A DNA stretch of 64,000 nt from assembly GCA_032358165.1 (NCBI GenBank), contig JAALGY010000023.1:2418001-2482000 (forward strand), given 5' to 3'. Below the pieces are notes generated by a model, which worked only from the letters and a program-made list of their open reading frames with translations, was not told the origin of the DNA and made no database searches. Made by a program: the position numbers and the translations under genes. The stretch comes from Diplosphaera chodatii (taxonomy: Eukaryota > Chlorophyta > Trebouxiophyceae > Prasiolales > Stichococcaceae). Shown one piece after another: positions 46,301-59,218 of this stretch (its first letter is position 1; the number at the start of each line of letters is the position of its first letter).

Positions 46301-49300
46301 CTGTGTTATAAGTGCGGTTGACCGTGTGCTCTGGCCTCGTGCCATCGAAGCAGGAATGTGTGCATCGTGCCAAAGACAATAGCATGGGGGCCAAACTGTG
46401 ACCGGCTCATGCACAGGATGTGGGTGGCGAGGCAGCGTTCAAGGGGGGAGCCTTCCTGGCCCGCTTCTATGCGGACAGCGTGACACGGTTTCTGGATCAC
46501 GACGCCGCTGCGGGCGTGACACATGCGCTGGCCACCGATGCAGCAGGTGCAGATGGGCGGGTGGCTGACAACTTGATGCGTGTCAGACTAGCATGCCTGA
46601 TGCATGTGCGTGCACGTGCGGAGGTTCTTACGGCACAATAAGGTTCCTGTCAACAATCAGTATCCACGGTGCCCATCATGGCGTACAGAGGTGGACAGCG
46701 ATGCAGCGATTGAGAGCTTCTTCGACCCTGTGGTCTATGAGAAGGGTGAGTAGCACCCTGTGCCGCCTGGTGGCGCTCTGCCATGCAGCCTGCGTGTGCA
46801 TGCTGGCTGCAGTGTCAACTTGACATGCTGCCCGTGCCGCCCATGATGCAGGTGCAGCGGTGCTGCGCATGCTGCGTGCATACCTAAACCGCGAGGTCAG
46901 CCCGGCGCCACGACTGCGGCGGCGCCTGCTGGCAGGCACCTCAGTCGGGGTCCCAGCAGCAGTGTTGGCAGGCAGCCACCCAGCAGCACCCGGCAGTGGC
47001 AGCAGGGTGCTGCAGGGGGCAACGGCAGGCAGCAGCAACAGCAGCAGGGATGACACCTTCATCACCGGCCTGCGGCAGTATTTGGCAGCCCACAAGTATG
47101 GGAGCGCCACAACAGCTGATCTATGGGATGCACTCAGCGGGGCATCAGGTACATCGCGCATGTCGGGGTACATCGGCTCGTAATCAACAGACTGGCCGAG
47201 CTGTCTGTACATACTTTAAATCAGGACACCCATTAAAGACCTCGCATCAATAGCCACACAATTCGGCAGCAGAAGTGCACTGCTTGTGCTGCAGGGTCAG
47301 ACGTCAGTCAATGGATGGAAGCCTGGACGCACCAGCCCGGCTTCCCACTTATCACGCTGCGCATTGTTGGGCAGGACGGCGAGGCAGGAGACGACGACAG
47401 CGACGACGATGACGACGATCAGGGTGCTGGCAGCTTGGTGCCGCTGCACCTGACAGCACATCAGGTAAGTGCCCTGCGCAGGGAAGTTTTGCTGTCTGCC
47501 CGCAGATTCATCCTTCACGCAATGGCAGCTGCAATTTGTCGACACGTGCTGGCTCATGCAGGAGCCTTTCGCGTCTGGGCAGCAGTTGGCATGTGATGGC
47601 TCCACCAAGGGCAGCACAAGCCGGCCTTGGTGGCTGCCACTGGCGCACATCACGGGTGGCTCAAGTGGCCAAGGCGTCAGCCCCGCCAGCTGGGTGGTCC
47701 TGGACGACTGCTCCACAGGTGTGGGCATCATTCAGCAGAAGTCAAGCAGGCCATTGACCACGTCCGATTCATCGATGTTATATGAAGGGGAAGTCATCTC
47801 TACAGCTGGGTTGTCACCAACTTGATTCGGGTGTTTGGCACCATTTGGCACCATTTGGCACAAAGTCAAGCTGCTGCAGGAGGGAACAAGCCGCATGGGC
47901 AGCGGTTCTACGACGGACACAGCAAGATGTGTTGTTCAGCTCGTGCAGACAAGCCGCTGCTGGAGCTGGCAAGCGGCAAGGGCGCCTGGGCGAAGCTGAA
48001 CGCTGGGCAGCTGGCGCCGGTGCGGGTGCAGTACCCCGGCCGCCTGTGGAAAGCCCTAGCAGCAGCCGCGCAGCACCCAGACCAGCTGCCGGAGGTGCGC
48101 TGCACGACACCATTCATCCACTGACAGGTCGCTGGGAGCGGTGCGGTGCGGATCCGGATCCGGATCCATGTGGTGCAGTTCAGCGTTGATGGCTGTTGGG
48201 CCCTTGACAGCGCTGTCTTCAAGCAGCTCGGACGTGTACCTGCAGGTGGATGTGGCTGGCTTGATTGATGACGCCTGGGCGATTGCCAAGGCGGGGCGCG
48301 GCCACATCACCCCCTTCCTGGAGCTCGTCAGGTGCGCACGCAACTCAGGTGCTTGACTTCTGTTCGGCGTGCTGAAGCATCGTGCGGCGATACATACAGC
48401 AGGTGGCGAGCGTCCGTCAAAAGGTGGTTGCACTTCTCTGCTTGCCTCGCAGGTCGCTGGCGAGGAGAGGCGGCGCTGAGTACTCCCCCTGGGCGGTGGC
48501 CAGCCGGCACCTGGGTGAAGTGCACGCGTTCCTCAGCAGCGGCACAGGCAGAAGCGGATGCGCCGAGGCGTGGACGGCATTCGTCCAAAAGAAGGCGCGC
48601 AGGAAGAATCACGCTGCACAGGTCCCGGCTGTTATGCTTGCGGCATACGTATGCTCACTATGTGCTGCATCCTACCCAGATGTACCTTGCTGTGTGTTGC
48701 ATGTAGGTGTTGCCCAGCGCGCTGGCAGCAGTCACTGGCGATGGCAGTCACGGCAGCTTTGTGGTGGGGCCAGGTGACTCCACCGGGCTGCGCCTGATAC
48801 GACCAGCGATCCTGCGCCTGGCAGGTGCGTTGTAGCAGAATCATGGGGCGGATACGGCAGGTGCTGGCGGCATGACTATGACACAATAGCATGCACACGC
48901 CGTTTGCTGCCGTTTCTCTAGCAAGCATATCCCAGCAAAGTCGCGGCTGCTGCAGTGGCAAACCATGTGACGCAGCAGGGTAGTCGGCGATCACAGTCTG
49001 ACTGCCTGCGCTTGGTGCGCAGGCGACTTTGGCAACGCCACGCTGCAGGCGGAGGCCGCGCAGCTGCTGCGGGCCGCGCAGGACAACGGCACAGCCATCC
49101 CGCCGGACCTGGTGGCTGTGGTGGGCCAGCTGGCGGTGCAGAGCGGCGACGCCATCGCCATCTACCACGTCACCGACACGTTCCAGAAGGTGCTCAGCGC
49201 ACGCAGCCAGCCACTATCCTGCTGCTCTCGACGCCTGCGGTCCACGCATTGTGTACCAACACTCATTTGCCTGTGGAGGCTTTCTGGCTCTGCTAGCAGG

Positions 49301-50172
49301 ACAGCTGACGGTTGCCTCCAGGGTTGCAATCACTGAGACAGGCAGAGGCTGCTTGTGTCTGGCTGCTTGTGTCTGTAAATTGTGCGTGCTCCGCAAACGA
49401 CTGTTTCCCATCAGCGAGCGTCACAAATGCTGGTGCAGGACCCGTCGCCGGCGGCCCGCGACCGGGCACTCAGCGCCCTGGTCGCCGTCACGCAGCTGTA
49501 CCAGGTCGACCGCGTGCTGTCCATCGTGCTGAGCCACGGCACACGCTCCCAGGTGTGGCTTGGTTCTGAGTGGGTGATGTTTCGAAAGGAGTTGGCAGTG
49601 TTGCTTACCCCTGCACAGATCCTGCAGCTGCATATGCTGCACACATCCCGAGTGTCGACCAGACTGCAGGACACCACCACTGTTGAACGCTGCAGGATAC
49701 GGTGCCGCTTGTGCGCGGCCTGCTTGGCAGCGCCAGCGGCGCAGCTCCAGCCGCTGCTTGGAAGTTTCTCCAGGGGTGCATTTATTGGATATCTGGCACC
49801 AAGCATGCTCAGTCGGACTGCACGGTACCGCTGTGTGGGGCTGCACTAGAATCATGCACAGTGGGCAGCCAGACAGTAGACTCTGGCAACGTGTGCACCT
49901 GCATGTGGCACTGCAGGCATGTGAAGGAGCTGTATGACAGGCTGGACGGCGGCACACGAGCAGCCGGCTCGGTAGCGGGCCTGGTGGTGGACGCATCCCA
50001 GCAGCCGGCGGCGGGCGTTACAGCAGAGCAGCTGCAGGCGCTGTTCCAGCTGCACGATGGGGTGCTGCCTCGGAAGCCATACCTGGACACTGCATTGGCT
50101 GCGGTGCGGAGCAACGGTGCATGGCTGGAGCGGCATGCTGAGGAGCTGTGTGACTGGCTCGACGACCGATGA
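43366..50172 (+). CDS. M1-family zinc aminopeptidase, type II membrane protein
   Basis: M1 aminopeptidases remove N-terminal residues using one zinc ion. Exon 1 (43366-43441) and exon 2 (43552-43622) join in phase and start a short cytosolic tail; exon 3 is acidic (DYDDDEDLLLDW), and exon 4 (44064-44290) carries a membrane helix (SVAAAALLLVAAVVLLGVQI), then FRLPPHAVPTQYNLTFDV. The N-terminal beta domain shows FEATAARKAFPCFDEPQLK (44938) and THEVSEQDVGGGRTRHVFAL (45181). Catalytic parts are present: GGAMENWGLITFRESYLL (45850; substrate N-terminus binding), HEMAHM split by an intron from WFGDTATFAFWGDLWLAEG (45962/46192), giving HExxH and the third ligand Glu. Later exons give VVYEKGAAVLRMLRAYLNRE (46730-46890) and the helical C-terminal domain (e.g. 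VDVAGLIDDAWAIAKAGRGH, 48247). The stop is at 50172 after ERHAEELCDWLDDR. An acidic run (DDDSDDDDDD, 47391) and a Gly/Ser insertion (46930-47045) are unusual. Confidence 0.88.
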
Positions 50173-50699
50173 TGCGCTGCGTTGTCAGGGGCACTACACG
50201 CACAGCACTGAAATCAGGGCTGCAAGTATGTCTGCCATCCAGCAGCATAGTATTGTCATGTTGCGGCAAGCTACCGTATGTTATGTTCGTGGTTTCATTG
50301 TGTATTGCTGTGCTGACAAACCCGCTCTCTCAATTCGTTGATGATTAGCCGATGATGAAAGGCACAAAGGAGTGCAGCCCCTCCTACCACAAGTCGTCTA
50401 GTGTCAGTAGATGCCGACACCTGCGTCTGCTACAAACCACGAACACACACTTGATCAAATCTCACGTGCCTGCTGTGCTACTCGGTGTACTCTCAAAGCT
50501 CTGCTGAACGTCCTTGCGGTTGAGTGCGCCATCAGTTGGCCACAGCCGCTGTAGCTCTCTGCTTCGCCCTGGCAGCGGCGCGACCCTGCCGGACGGCGGC
50601 TGCCGTCTGCTCTATATACAACTTGCGGCGCCTGACTGCGGGGTGCAACAATCGCAGGTGCGGTGTGGAACACTGCGTCCTTGCACGGTTGACTGTGTG
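50173..50699. other. convergent spacer between the aminopeptidase and NAA50
   Basis: Holds the 3' ends of both genes. No coding exon, RNA gene or repeat was supported. Confidence 0.4.
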
Positions 50700-51789
50700 T
50701 CAGAGGGCGGCGGCCGCCTCCTCCTGCGCCGGCGGCGGCGCCAGGCTGCGGGTGAGGATCAGCGCATCCCGCCCGTCTGCCAGCTTGTAGTAATCCTTCA
50801 CCACCTCCGCCTCCTCGAAGCCGAACTTCTTGTAGAAGTTGGCGGCCTCCTGCGGGTCCCACCGAGAAAGGTTGTGAAAATATCAAAACTAGCAGAACCA
50901 GCCCTCATATCCTGCAGGCCTATTGTGGCCTGCTGTATGGCAGTGCAGCGAAATGACCACAACGGCACCTGATTTGTGGACTGCACATGCAGGTATGCTG
51001 ACTTGATGTTGGGGTCCTTCTGTGCCGCCTCAATGGACCGCTCTATGAGCTGCCGGCCTGCACGATCCGCAACGAACTGTCCATGCTCGTGCATTCGCGG
51101 GCATGTCGCAGCGAAGAAGCACAGCAATATGCCATGAAGATATCTGACGCACCCAGGCCAAGGCCGCGGTAAGGCGCCAACACACCGATGGTCATGACAT
51201 ACATCTGCACCCGACCACCACGAAGTTAGAAGCGGCACTCAGGCAGCGCTTCACTGATGTCGTTCACAACCACCTCATGCTGTTCGATGCACAGTGCATA
51301 CTGCTTTGCATCGCAGCGCCGTCGCACCTTCGCCGTGAAGTCCGCCTTCTGCAGCTCCAGGCGGCATGCGATGGCGCCCACCAGCACGTCGTTATGATAT
51401 GCTGCGGTTGCAATTCGGAGTTCACAACGCATATTGAACACATGGCTGATGCTGCAAGGTCTGTCACCTTGCATGATCACAGTACATCACACGCTTTGCA
51501 ATTTGCTGTGACACAGCCAGCCTCACCCAGCTGCGTCACATCGCCAGCTGCACAGCACTCCCTGTAGAACCCATCCTAATGCATCACACAACGGGGTCAG
51601 GTAGCAAATTTGCACATTCCGATATCTCTGAATGCCGTTGAGCGATGCGTCATGGTGATGTCGATGCAGCGGCACCTGATACTTGATGGGGAAGATCGCA
51701 GCGTTGAGCATCTTCAGCTGCTCGATGTTCTTGGACAGCAGGCCGCTGAAGGTGACTTGGAGCTTCGGCTCCTGTGTCGCCATGCTCAT
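50700..51789 (-). CDS. NAA50: N-alpha-acetyltransferase 50 (NAA50/San), GNAT family
   Basis: NAA50 acetylates protein N-termini beginning Met-hydrophobic and associates with the NatA complex; in animals it is also needed for sister-chromatid cohesion. Exon 1 starts at 51789 (MSMATQEPK, then SKNIEQLKMLNAAIFPIKYQ). A short exon near 51565 reads ECCAAGDVTQL. Exon 3 (about 51435-51340) reads AYHNDVLVGAIACRLELQKA, and another near 51210-51160 reads MYVMTIGVLAPYRGLGLG, the acetyl-CoA-binding region. Next come LIERSIEAAQKDPNIKSAYL (about 51050-50975) and EAANFYKKFGFEEAEVVKDY (from about 50850), then DALILTRSLAPPP and the stop at 50700. Order and spacing match the family, with a short Ala/Glu-rich tail. 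Confidence 0.88.
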
Positions 51790-52785
51790 CAGGCTGCGTG
51801 CAAGCGCAGTGTGTCAAATGCGGTGTTGTCAGGCGACCGCTGTTTGAGACTGTACGTGGATAGTCGCTGTAGAGCGCGGCGAGCTGCAATCGCACTGGCT
51901 ACCCCCGTGGGCCCATCTGCGTGAAATGGCAATGCGATCATGCTTGCAGCTCACGGTCTCAAGCATCGGGCGGCGAGCTGCTGGCACAAGTCAATACATC
52001 CTGCTTCCTGATGCTGTGCTTCCAGCGCCTATTTACACTTGTGGTTCACAGGAGCCCGCTGCTGTGCCACGCGACCCCACAAAGCACAGTTGGGGACAGA
52101 TCAGTCGTGGTGCCACACGTATAGCAGAAGATCTCACAGCAGTCACTGACAGGACGAGTCTCCTTGATGGCAAAGGCATCGCCTGGCCCCGAACCCAACA
52201 CTCACGCACGTTAGGCACCGCGCACCTCACACGACGCGTATAACGATGGCTGCTGGCAATCCGCCTGTGGCGCAGGGCCACGGATGCCGGGGCCGGCGGC
52301 CTCGCGAGGCTGACGTCTGACGCTGCACTCGACGCTGGCATGTGCATGGCCCTTTCTCAACTTCCGCTATAGTCACACATACATCTTCTGAAGGTACCTG
52401 CAGGCTGACGACGTCTCCTTAATTCGACAAAAAAAGATTGGATTTGTCAGACACTGGTCCTGCCTCTAAACCCAACAACGAAGACACATCACAGCAGCGG
52501 CGAGGACGGCGAACACAGCCACGCTTCCGTGAAAGCCTACTGCAGATATAAGTGAACTCGGCAGGGACTGGCGCCCCAGCAGCCGCTCAAACAACACAGA
52601 TCGCCTGGGCCATGCTGCACACGTGATATGACGTCAGCAAGTGACTTGGTTCGATGGTGCTCTTGATGTTCACAACAATGTGGCATTCACTCATCTGCAC
52701 TCTGCACATGCTTCGCATGCAATGTCAAGACTGCTGCATTGACTGAACTAGGACAGAAGGGTCAGACGTCATCAGTTCAAGGCTC
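51790..52785. other. divergent spacer between NAA50 and the D27-like gene
   Basis: Nearly 1 kb that should contain two promoters. Open frames at 51926-52347 on both strands lack coding character and splice support. A run CAAAAAAAG lies at about 52428. Nothing else was identified. Confidence 0.35.
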
Positions 52786-54139
52786 ATGCTAGGGTGCCGC
52801 TCAACCCACAACCGTGTCCACCACGTGAAGGGTAACACCCCTGCCTGCTGCTCGATACCCACTTCTGGCCTGCTTCGATCCCTTTGTGGGAGATCCTGCC
52901 GTGTCGCGCCTGCTGTGCGTGGGCTGTGCCAGTCTGAACGCCGCTGCAGCACGCAGAGCGGATGGGTCGCAGCATCGGCAGAGCATTACAGCATACCCGC
53001 ACCGCCGGGGGTCAAGGGTGCCGAAGAGGTACTATGGCGGGACAGCTCGACGGACGTTGCCTTCATCGGCATGTGCCGCAAGGCGTATGGCAAGCTGGCA
53101 GGCTGGCAAAGCGATGCCGACTGGAAGGACGGCGTGGAGAGCTACAGAGGGATGATTGAAGTGTCACGAGCCCTGATGAAGGTACTGAGATCAGCTTACC
53201 CGCGCATGATGCCGCAAGTGCCGGTTCTCAACTCCGCTCCTTTCAACATTCTATGCGGCGTTGCAGGGCAAAACGGCAGAGCAGCAACGGGACGCAGTCA
53301 TTGCAGGCTTTCCCCAGGTGCCGACAGTGACACAGGGTAGTTTTGCTTGCAAGGCCCTACGACTCTCTGCCGGACGCTGCCATTTGCCGGTGTGTCACGC
53401 ACGCTGTAGGTGCCCGCATGGTTCCGCCGCGTCTTTCCAGCAACACGCTGGGGCGCAAAGGTGAACGCACGCATCACCCCGGCCTTCTTCTCCTGGCTGG
53501 TGAGCTGCAGGGCGCAATGTGTTAAGACCGGTTGGAGAAACATGTGCCATGCAATAGCGGGTGGAAGCTGGGGATGCGGAAGCTCACATCAGCTGGCGCA
53601 GCTGCCAGCAGGTGGGCCCAATGGAGCCTGTTGACGTTGAGGTCGACGGCGTCCTGCAGCGCAGCGGCGTGCACATCAAGCGGTGCAGGTAGCCACATCT
53701 GCATCCTGTGCCGCTGCTGTTGTTTGCTGGTGAAAGTTGCTGTGGACGCTGCCATGAAACTGCCACCTGCTTGTGCAGATATTTGGCGGAGTCTGGCTGC
53801 GCTGGCATGTGCATCAACCTGTGCAAGACGCCGACGCAGGTGAAGCAGACATACATGTGTTCATACGTTTTGTCTGCTTGAACCTCCATACATGCCGCAG
53901 GTCACACACTTCAGACTGCTGACACCATGGGAGCTGTGGAACAGACCTTCTTCACGGAGCAGCTCGGCATGCCGCTGACCATGGAGCCCGACTTTCAGAC
54001 GTTCGAGTGCACCATGAGCTTTGGCAAGCGGCCGCCGCCGGTTCCGGAGGACGAGGCTGCGCGGCAGCCGTGCCTGGCCGGCTGCCCAAGCGGCCGCGCT
54101 GTGGGCAGCGCTTCGGCGCCCTGCCACAAGCTGCAGTGA
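52786..54139 (+). CDS. DWARF27-like carotene isomerase family protein (DUF4033)
   Basis: D27 of plants is a plastid iron protein that isomerises all-trans to 9-cis-beta-carotene, the first step to strigolactones; algal relatives exist with less certain roles. Exon 1 (52786-53181) begins with a Ser/Arg/Cys-rich, acid-poor stretch like a plastid transit peptide, then VKGAEEVLWRDSSTDVAFIG and MCRKAYGKLAGWQSD. Following exons: 53267-53317 (GKTAEQQRDAVIAGFPQ), 53411-53500 (VPAWFRRVFPATRWGAKVNA), about 53612-53688 (VDGVLQRSGVHIKRCR), 53780-53840 (YLAESGCAGMCINLCKTPTQ) and 53950-54139 (LGMPLTMEPDFQTFECTMSF, ARQPCLAGCPSG, stop). The CR-YLxESGCxGMCxNxCKxPTQ block and the following cysteines are the family signature. 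Confidence 0.87.
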
Positions 54140-54542
54140 GCAACAGCCAGCTGGGCGAGGCCGCACCCTAGAGTGTCTGTGTGCACAGCTATCAGCACAG
54201 AGTAACAATAGCTTTACACCAGCCAAAGCCAACTTCCGCTAGCAAACTTCCACAGCAGCAGACATGTACAATGTAATTGGTCAAGAACTGGAGTCCACCT
54301 AAACCTCACACACTTGAGATGAGCCTGACGCACGGGCACGTTGTTCCGACGAGTAAACAGGACCAAACGCATGGTCGACTGAGAGCACACTACTGGGACA
54401 GTCGCTTGTGTTCAGATCAGCAACTTCTATCATGGGTTGGCCCAGCTGAGTTCCAGGGTTTCCGAAGGGTTCCGACGTTTCTCAGTGGTTCACTGTTTAG
54501 TGGTTGATCAGCAGCGCTGCTGGGTTGCTGTGCCATCCTGCA
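54140..54542. other. convergent spacer between the D27-like and nodulin-like genes
   Basis: Contains TGTAA at 54270 (atgtaattgg), a possible polyadenylation signal for the plus gene. No open frame with coding character. Confidence 0.4.
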
Positions 54543-57500
54543 TCAGGATCGGCTGTCCGAGATGCCCGCTGCAGTGGCTGCATTGAAGCGCGGGCGCTCA
54601 GGATCTGTGTTTGGGGTGCGCTTGCGGTACACGCCACGGGTGCGCCAGGCAATGACGCCAGCCAGCAGGGTCGCGAGACCAGCCAGCCCCGCCGCCACCA
54701 GGAATGCTGGCCTGCACAGTGACATCAACCCATGCATTCTGGACCTGGTCGGCATCCTTAACAACCATAAAACTTTCGACTGCCAGCCATGTTACGCAGC
54801 TGCTGAACAGCACGATAGTAGTCATAATGGCTGCGATGCAGCATCCGATGTCAGCACACCCAAAGCAGTCTCCCCCGAGGCACTCGTGGCCATCTCCCCC
54901 GTGTGCAGTGGAAGCGGCAGCGTACAGTTGCCCTGCCAGCTGTGTCGCCATCATATATGCAGACACCTGCGTGGTTAACAGCAGTGAACATTTCGTGAAA
55001 TGGTGCTCCCAACAATGAGGCCGCCACACGAAGAGCAGTAGGAAACAAGAGTGTAATGCCCTAATGGTGGTGTGAGGATCATAAGTGACGACCCACGGTC
55101 ATGTCGACCATGAAATGAAATAGATACATGTGATGTTTGCAACACGGCAAGATCACCGATGTAGCGAACCCCAAAGCGCAATATATCGTCGCGAAATGTG
55201 TCAGGCCGAAGAGCTCCGATGCAACAGCAGGCATCAGGCCCCAAAACGCCCCATAGCTTGCGCCGCCAGCTGCATACATACAGCAAGCAGCCCATGATCA
55301 GCGAGACAAGCAGAGCCATCAGTAACACCATGTGCTTCAGCAATGCCATTTGCAGCCGATGTCTGAGAAGCCCAGCAAGCGGCATGAATGCACATGGGTG
55401 CCAACACCCTGCAGTTCTTGCCCATCGACCCGGGCGCAGCTCACCAAGTGTGGCCGTCATCAGGCCTGCTGGGACCGCCGCCAGCGCTGTGCATATGCAC
55501 ACCCCAGCCGTCATTGCACATGCCAGCATCAGCCAGACCGTCCTGCAGGTTCCGCACCTAGAACTTGCAATTCTGTATGCCCGCCAATATGATCTCTCAC
55601 ACCGAATGTGAGAAGCCGCCAGGAAAAATGAGGGACAAAATTTGTGCACCAGACATTCATTGTCAGTTGTGCTTGCCTTCCAGTAATGCATGTTGAATGC
55701 CTGTTGAATGTGACGGTCGGACAGTCGTGTGGCACCTGGGCACGCCGAAGCTGTGCAGGCAGCGCTCCGGGAAGAAGCCGAAGGCGAGGCGGCCGCAGGC
55801 ATTCATGACGGAGAAGAAGGACACGAAGATGTCGTGGCCGTCCACCTCCCCGCCCAGGCTGCGCACCAGCTCCCCTGCACACGCACCAGCTTCTGTGAGG
55901 CATCTGTCCTATCGTAAGCGCAAGCCCAAATCCAGGTACTGGCTGCTCTGTCAAAACTCTCGGAGCACCCCACTTTGAGATGTTTGACTCTGGCACATGA
56001 CAGGGGGTACAGCACCGTTCAGGCACCTAGGTTGTTGATGAGCATGAGGCCGCAGCCGGCGCCGATCCCGAACACGACGAAGAGCAGCCAGAAGTCGAGG
56101 CTCGCGGCACACTGCAGCGGCGCCAGGTCTGATGCATCCGGCTCATCCGGCACAACCGCCTCTGGGCCTGCACGAAAGCAAACGGTCCATGTAAGCTGCT
56201 GAGTGTGCAATGGTGGTGCGAGCTGCAGGCATTTTCTGCAGTGCAGGCAGCACGTGACATGAAGCTCTGACGCTCGCCTTCTTCAGTGACCAAGCACTGG
56301 TGCTGCGGGGCGCCTGGCTGACAGGCTGAAGTAGTGCCAGCACCCTGCACACTAATGTAACTTGCAGCTGATGGGTCGTCCAGCCAGAAGAGGCTGCCAC
56401 TGCGGAGGCCACCTGGGCCGCAGATGTCTGTAGCAGCAAAATTCTGAACATCTGCTGCCAGTTGCAGGCCAGCTTGCTGCTGCGACGCCACCAGCAGCAG
56501 CTTTGAGGCCCCAGCTGACGAGGCTGTCGGATGCAGCAGCAACGCTGGCTCAGCGATGTATGACGTGTTTTGCGGTGCCGCCTGTTGCAATGTGCTGTGG
56601 CTGGCGTCAGGCGTGTCTTCTGATGATGGTTGCATTGCAGTCAATCTTGGGGCAGCCGCAATGACATCTGGACACACTGCCAATGCATCTGGCTTGCCAG
56701 TGAAGGCAGCCGCTGTGTGGCAGCCTGACGCTGCTGCAGCTGCTTGTGGTGGTTCCTGATCAGCTGTGCGGTCTGAGGTGCCCCATGGGTGCAACTTCTC
56801 CCCCTGCAATCGTGTGCAGCAAGTGTCTCAAACATCATGCTGCATGGCATTTTTGACGCAGTCGCTTGTCACGGCAACATACATGCATCGAGCCTGACTC
56901 ATGTGCCACCTGCTGCACGAAGCCTGTGCGCTGCTCCTGCAGCTGCAGCGTCCACCAGTCGTGGCGGCGACCACCAATGGTGATTGGCTCTGAGGATGCT
57001 GTAGGCCGGTGTGCGGAGATCACACGGTTGCTCGGATGGCCACCCTGAAGCATCATATGGCACCCATGGGGCACCGGCTGGTTTGCGCTGCGGCCAAGTG
57101 TCGGCTGCTGCTGCTGGGGCACTGTGTAGCGCTGAGCTTTGTCTGCATGGCACGGCGCTGCAAGGGGCTGCCTCATGCCGGCTCGCTGCAGGTCGGGCTG
57201 CCGGCTGGGAACAGGCTGCAGGTCACATGGCGGTGGGGCCCACAGCAGCGGGTCCGCCTCGCTGCATCCGTACAGCGTGGCATCTAGCGGACGCTTTGCT
57301 GCGATGGTGCGGCTGGCGGCCTCCGGCTGGCTGCCAGCGTGCACGTGGAGGTTGATCACGTTTCTGCAGGGCACAGAGCACATCTGCGGCCTCCACATCT
57401 CGCCCCACATCACTCGCACATCTTGAGCCCATCAGGTCGTGGGTGTTGATATTGAAGTATTCGTACCTGCCCGCAGCATTGCCTTTCGCCCCACGCAGTC

Positions 57501-59218
57501 GCTCAGTCGATGATGCCTGCCTTCCGCTGTGTACTGTGGGGCTCCCCGCCACCTCCTCCCTGCCATGGGCTGGCGTCAATGTCGCCAGCAATTCTGAAAT
57601 AATGCTTTGGACATCGTGTGATACTGGTACATGATTGTCACGAGGTATTTGGTCCAAAGCAGGCAACCCAAGTGCAGCGATGGCTCCCCTTGGAGGAGTC
57701 ACGTTTTTGCTGGCGTGTGCAGAGTCAGTACAGCTGATGTAAAACCATGCAGCTTACCTATTGTTGAGGTCGCCCCGCCACAGCAGGCCGCCCGACCACA
57801 GCGGCAGCGCCAGCAGGGGCGCGACCAGCGCCAGGGTGCCCGCCATGAAGGCCAGCCGCTCGGCGCGCGGCCGCTCGTCGGACGCCGCCACCGCCGAGGT
57901 GCACAGCTGGTAGAACGCCAGCAGCAGCACCGTCATGTACCCCGCCTGCAGCCGCACACCTGCAGCACAACCGGGTTGCCATGTTCGCTGTCTTTCGACG
58001 AGGCAGGAAAGTGTCTGACACAAGCACAGTTGCAACAGCGTATGTTATGACTGTGCAGCAATACATGTGAATAGTGCTACACTGTGCTGGCTGTAGTGGA
58101 AGCATGTGTACCTCCAGCTGCCTGCTTGATAGTCCCCGTCAAGCTGTGGCGCTGGTTGGCTAATGTTGGTGCGAGGGGGCGCGAGTGCGGCGGCACGAGG
58201 TTGACGAACGCCAGCGCCACGGCGCCTACCAGCGGCGGGGCCGCCGCCAGGAACAGCAGGAACGTCAGCATGTGGGGCTTGAAAGCGCCCATGTAGACCG
58301 TGGTGAAGACCGAGCCGCTCAGGCCCACAAAGGCCTTCAGTATGCCTGCAAGCACCCTCATCAGGTGTCAGGGTGTCGAACACATGTGTATCCACTGCAA
58401 AGCAACAATCAGATGCCATGCCATCATGCATGCGAGGCTGGTGAGGCTGGCGGGTGGCTCTTCACGCCTCGGCAGCTCACCAACGACTGAGCCGCGGTGG
58501 CGGGGGAAGTTGCGCACGCTGGTCACAATGGCGGCGGTGTCCACCCAGCCGCTGCCAGACAGCCCCACAATCGCCAGCGTCACGACCTGCGAGTGCATCG
58601 GCTAGGCGTCCTGACAGACATACCAGGCCGCCAAAGCGCTGCAAGGCAACAACATCTCAGCAGTGCTACACTGCGATGAGCATTACCGGGGTGAACATGA
58701 CACAGTAGCAGACCTGCAGGTACGACAGGGAGATGCGCCCTGTGGCTGCAAGCCACAGCCCAAAGTGCCCGAGGAAGTGCAGGGACAACCCAATCGCAAT
58801 GACAACCCTGCAAACATAAGAGGGAGATGCGCCACACTGAGCAAAGGCCGCCATGCGAAGGTCGTGCAGCACCATCGCTGAAAATGCAGCTGTCGTGTTG
58901 TCAGCAAAGGATCTACCTGGGGCCCAGGCGGTGTCGGCGAGCCAGGGCGTCATAGGTGAGCCCGGGCAGCCAGCCGATGACGGCCACGAAGAACGGCGGC
59001 GAGATCATGCCCTGGATCTGGGACTGGCTGTAGCCGAAGACGTCCTTCAGCGTCGGCGCCCACAGCGCCACCACGTACTGCACGCCCGACAGCAGCTGCA
59101 GCAGCATGGAGGCCGCCAGCACCACCCAGGGGTTGATGAACAGCCGCGGGCGGCTGCCGCTGCCCTGGGCGGATCCCAGCAGTGGCTCGTCCATGCCGGC
59201 ACCGCCGGCGTCTGACAT
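54543..59218 (-). CDS. nodulin-like MFS transporter
   Basis: Major-facilitator protein of the plant nodulin-like family; substrates are mostly unknown. Start at 59218 (MSDAGGAGMDEPLLGSAQGS), then helix 1 (WVVLAASMLLQLLSGVQYVV) and GYSQSQIQGMISPPFFVAVI. Further exons on minus: 58810-58680 (IAIGLSLHFLGHFGLWLAAT), 58590-58480 (GSGWVDTAAIVTSVRNFPRH), 58350-58140 (AFVGLSGSVFTTVYMGAFKP, MLTFLLFLAAAPPLVGAVAL), 57955-57760 (YMTVLLLAFYQLCTSAVAAS, LVAPLLALPLWSGGLLWRGD). A long polar loop fills about 57600-56200. The second half has DFWLLFVVFGIGAGCGLMLI (56110), FVSFFSVMNACGRLAFGFFP (55825), YGAFWGLMPAVASELFGLTH (55260), and a last exon with AGLATLLAGVIAWRTRGVYR and a stop at 54543. WVDTAAIVTSVRNFP...GSVVG is the family hallmark. 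Confidence 0.85.

Noticed and set aside
48149..48170. Short GGATCC tandem run and the nearby CCATTTGGCA triplet at 47838
   Set aside because: Only two to three units each, within introns; too short to be annotated as satellites.
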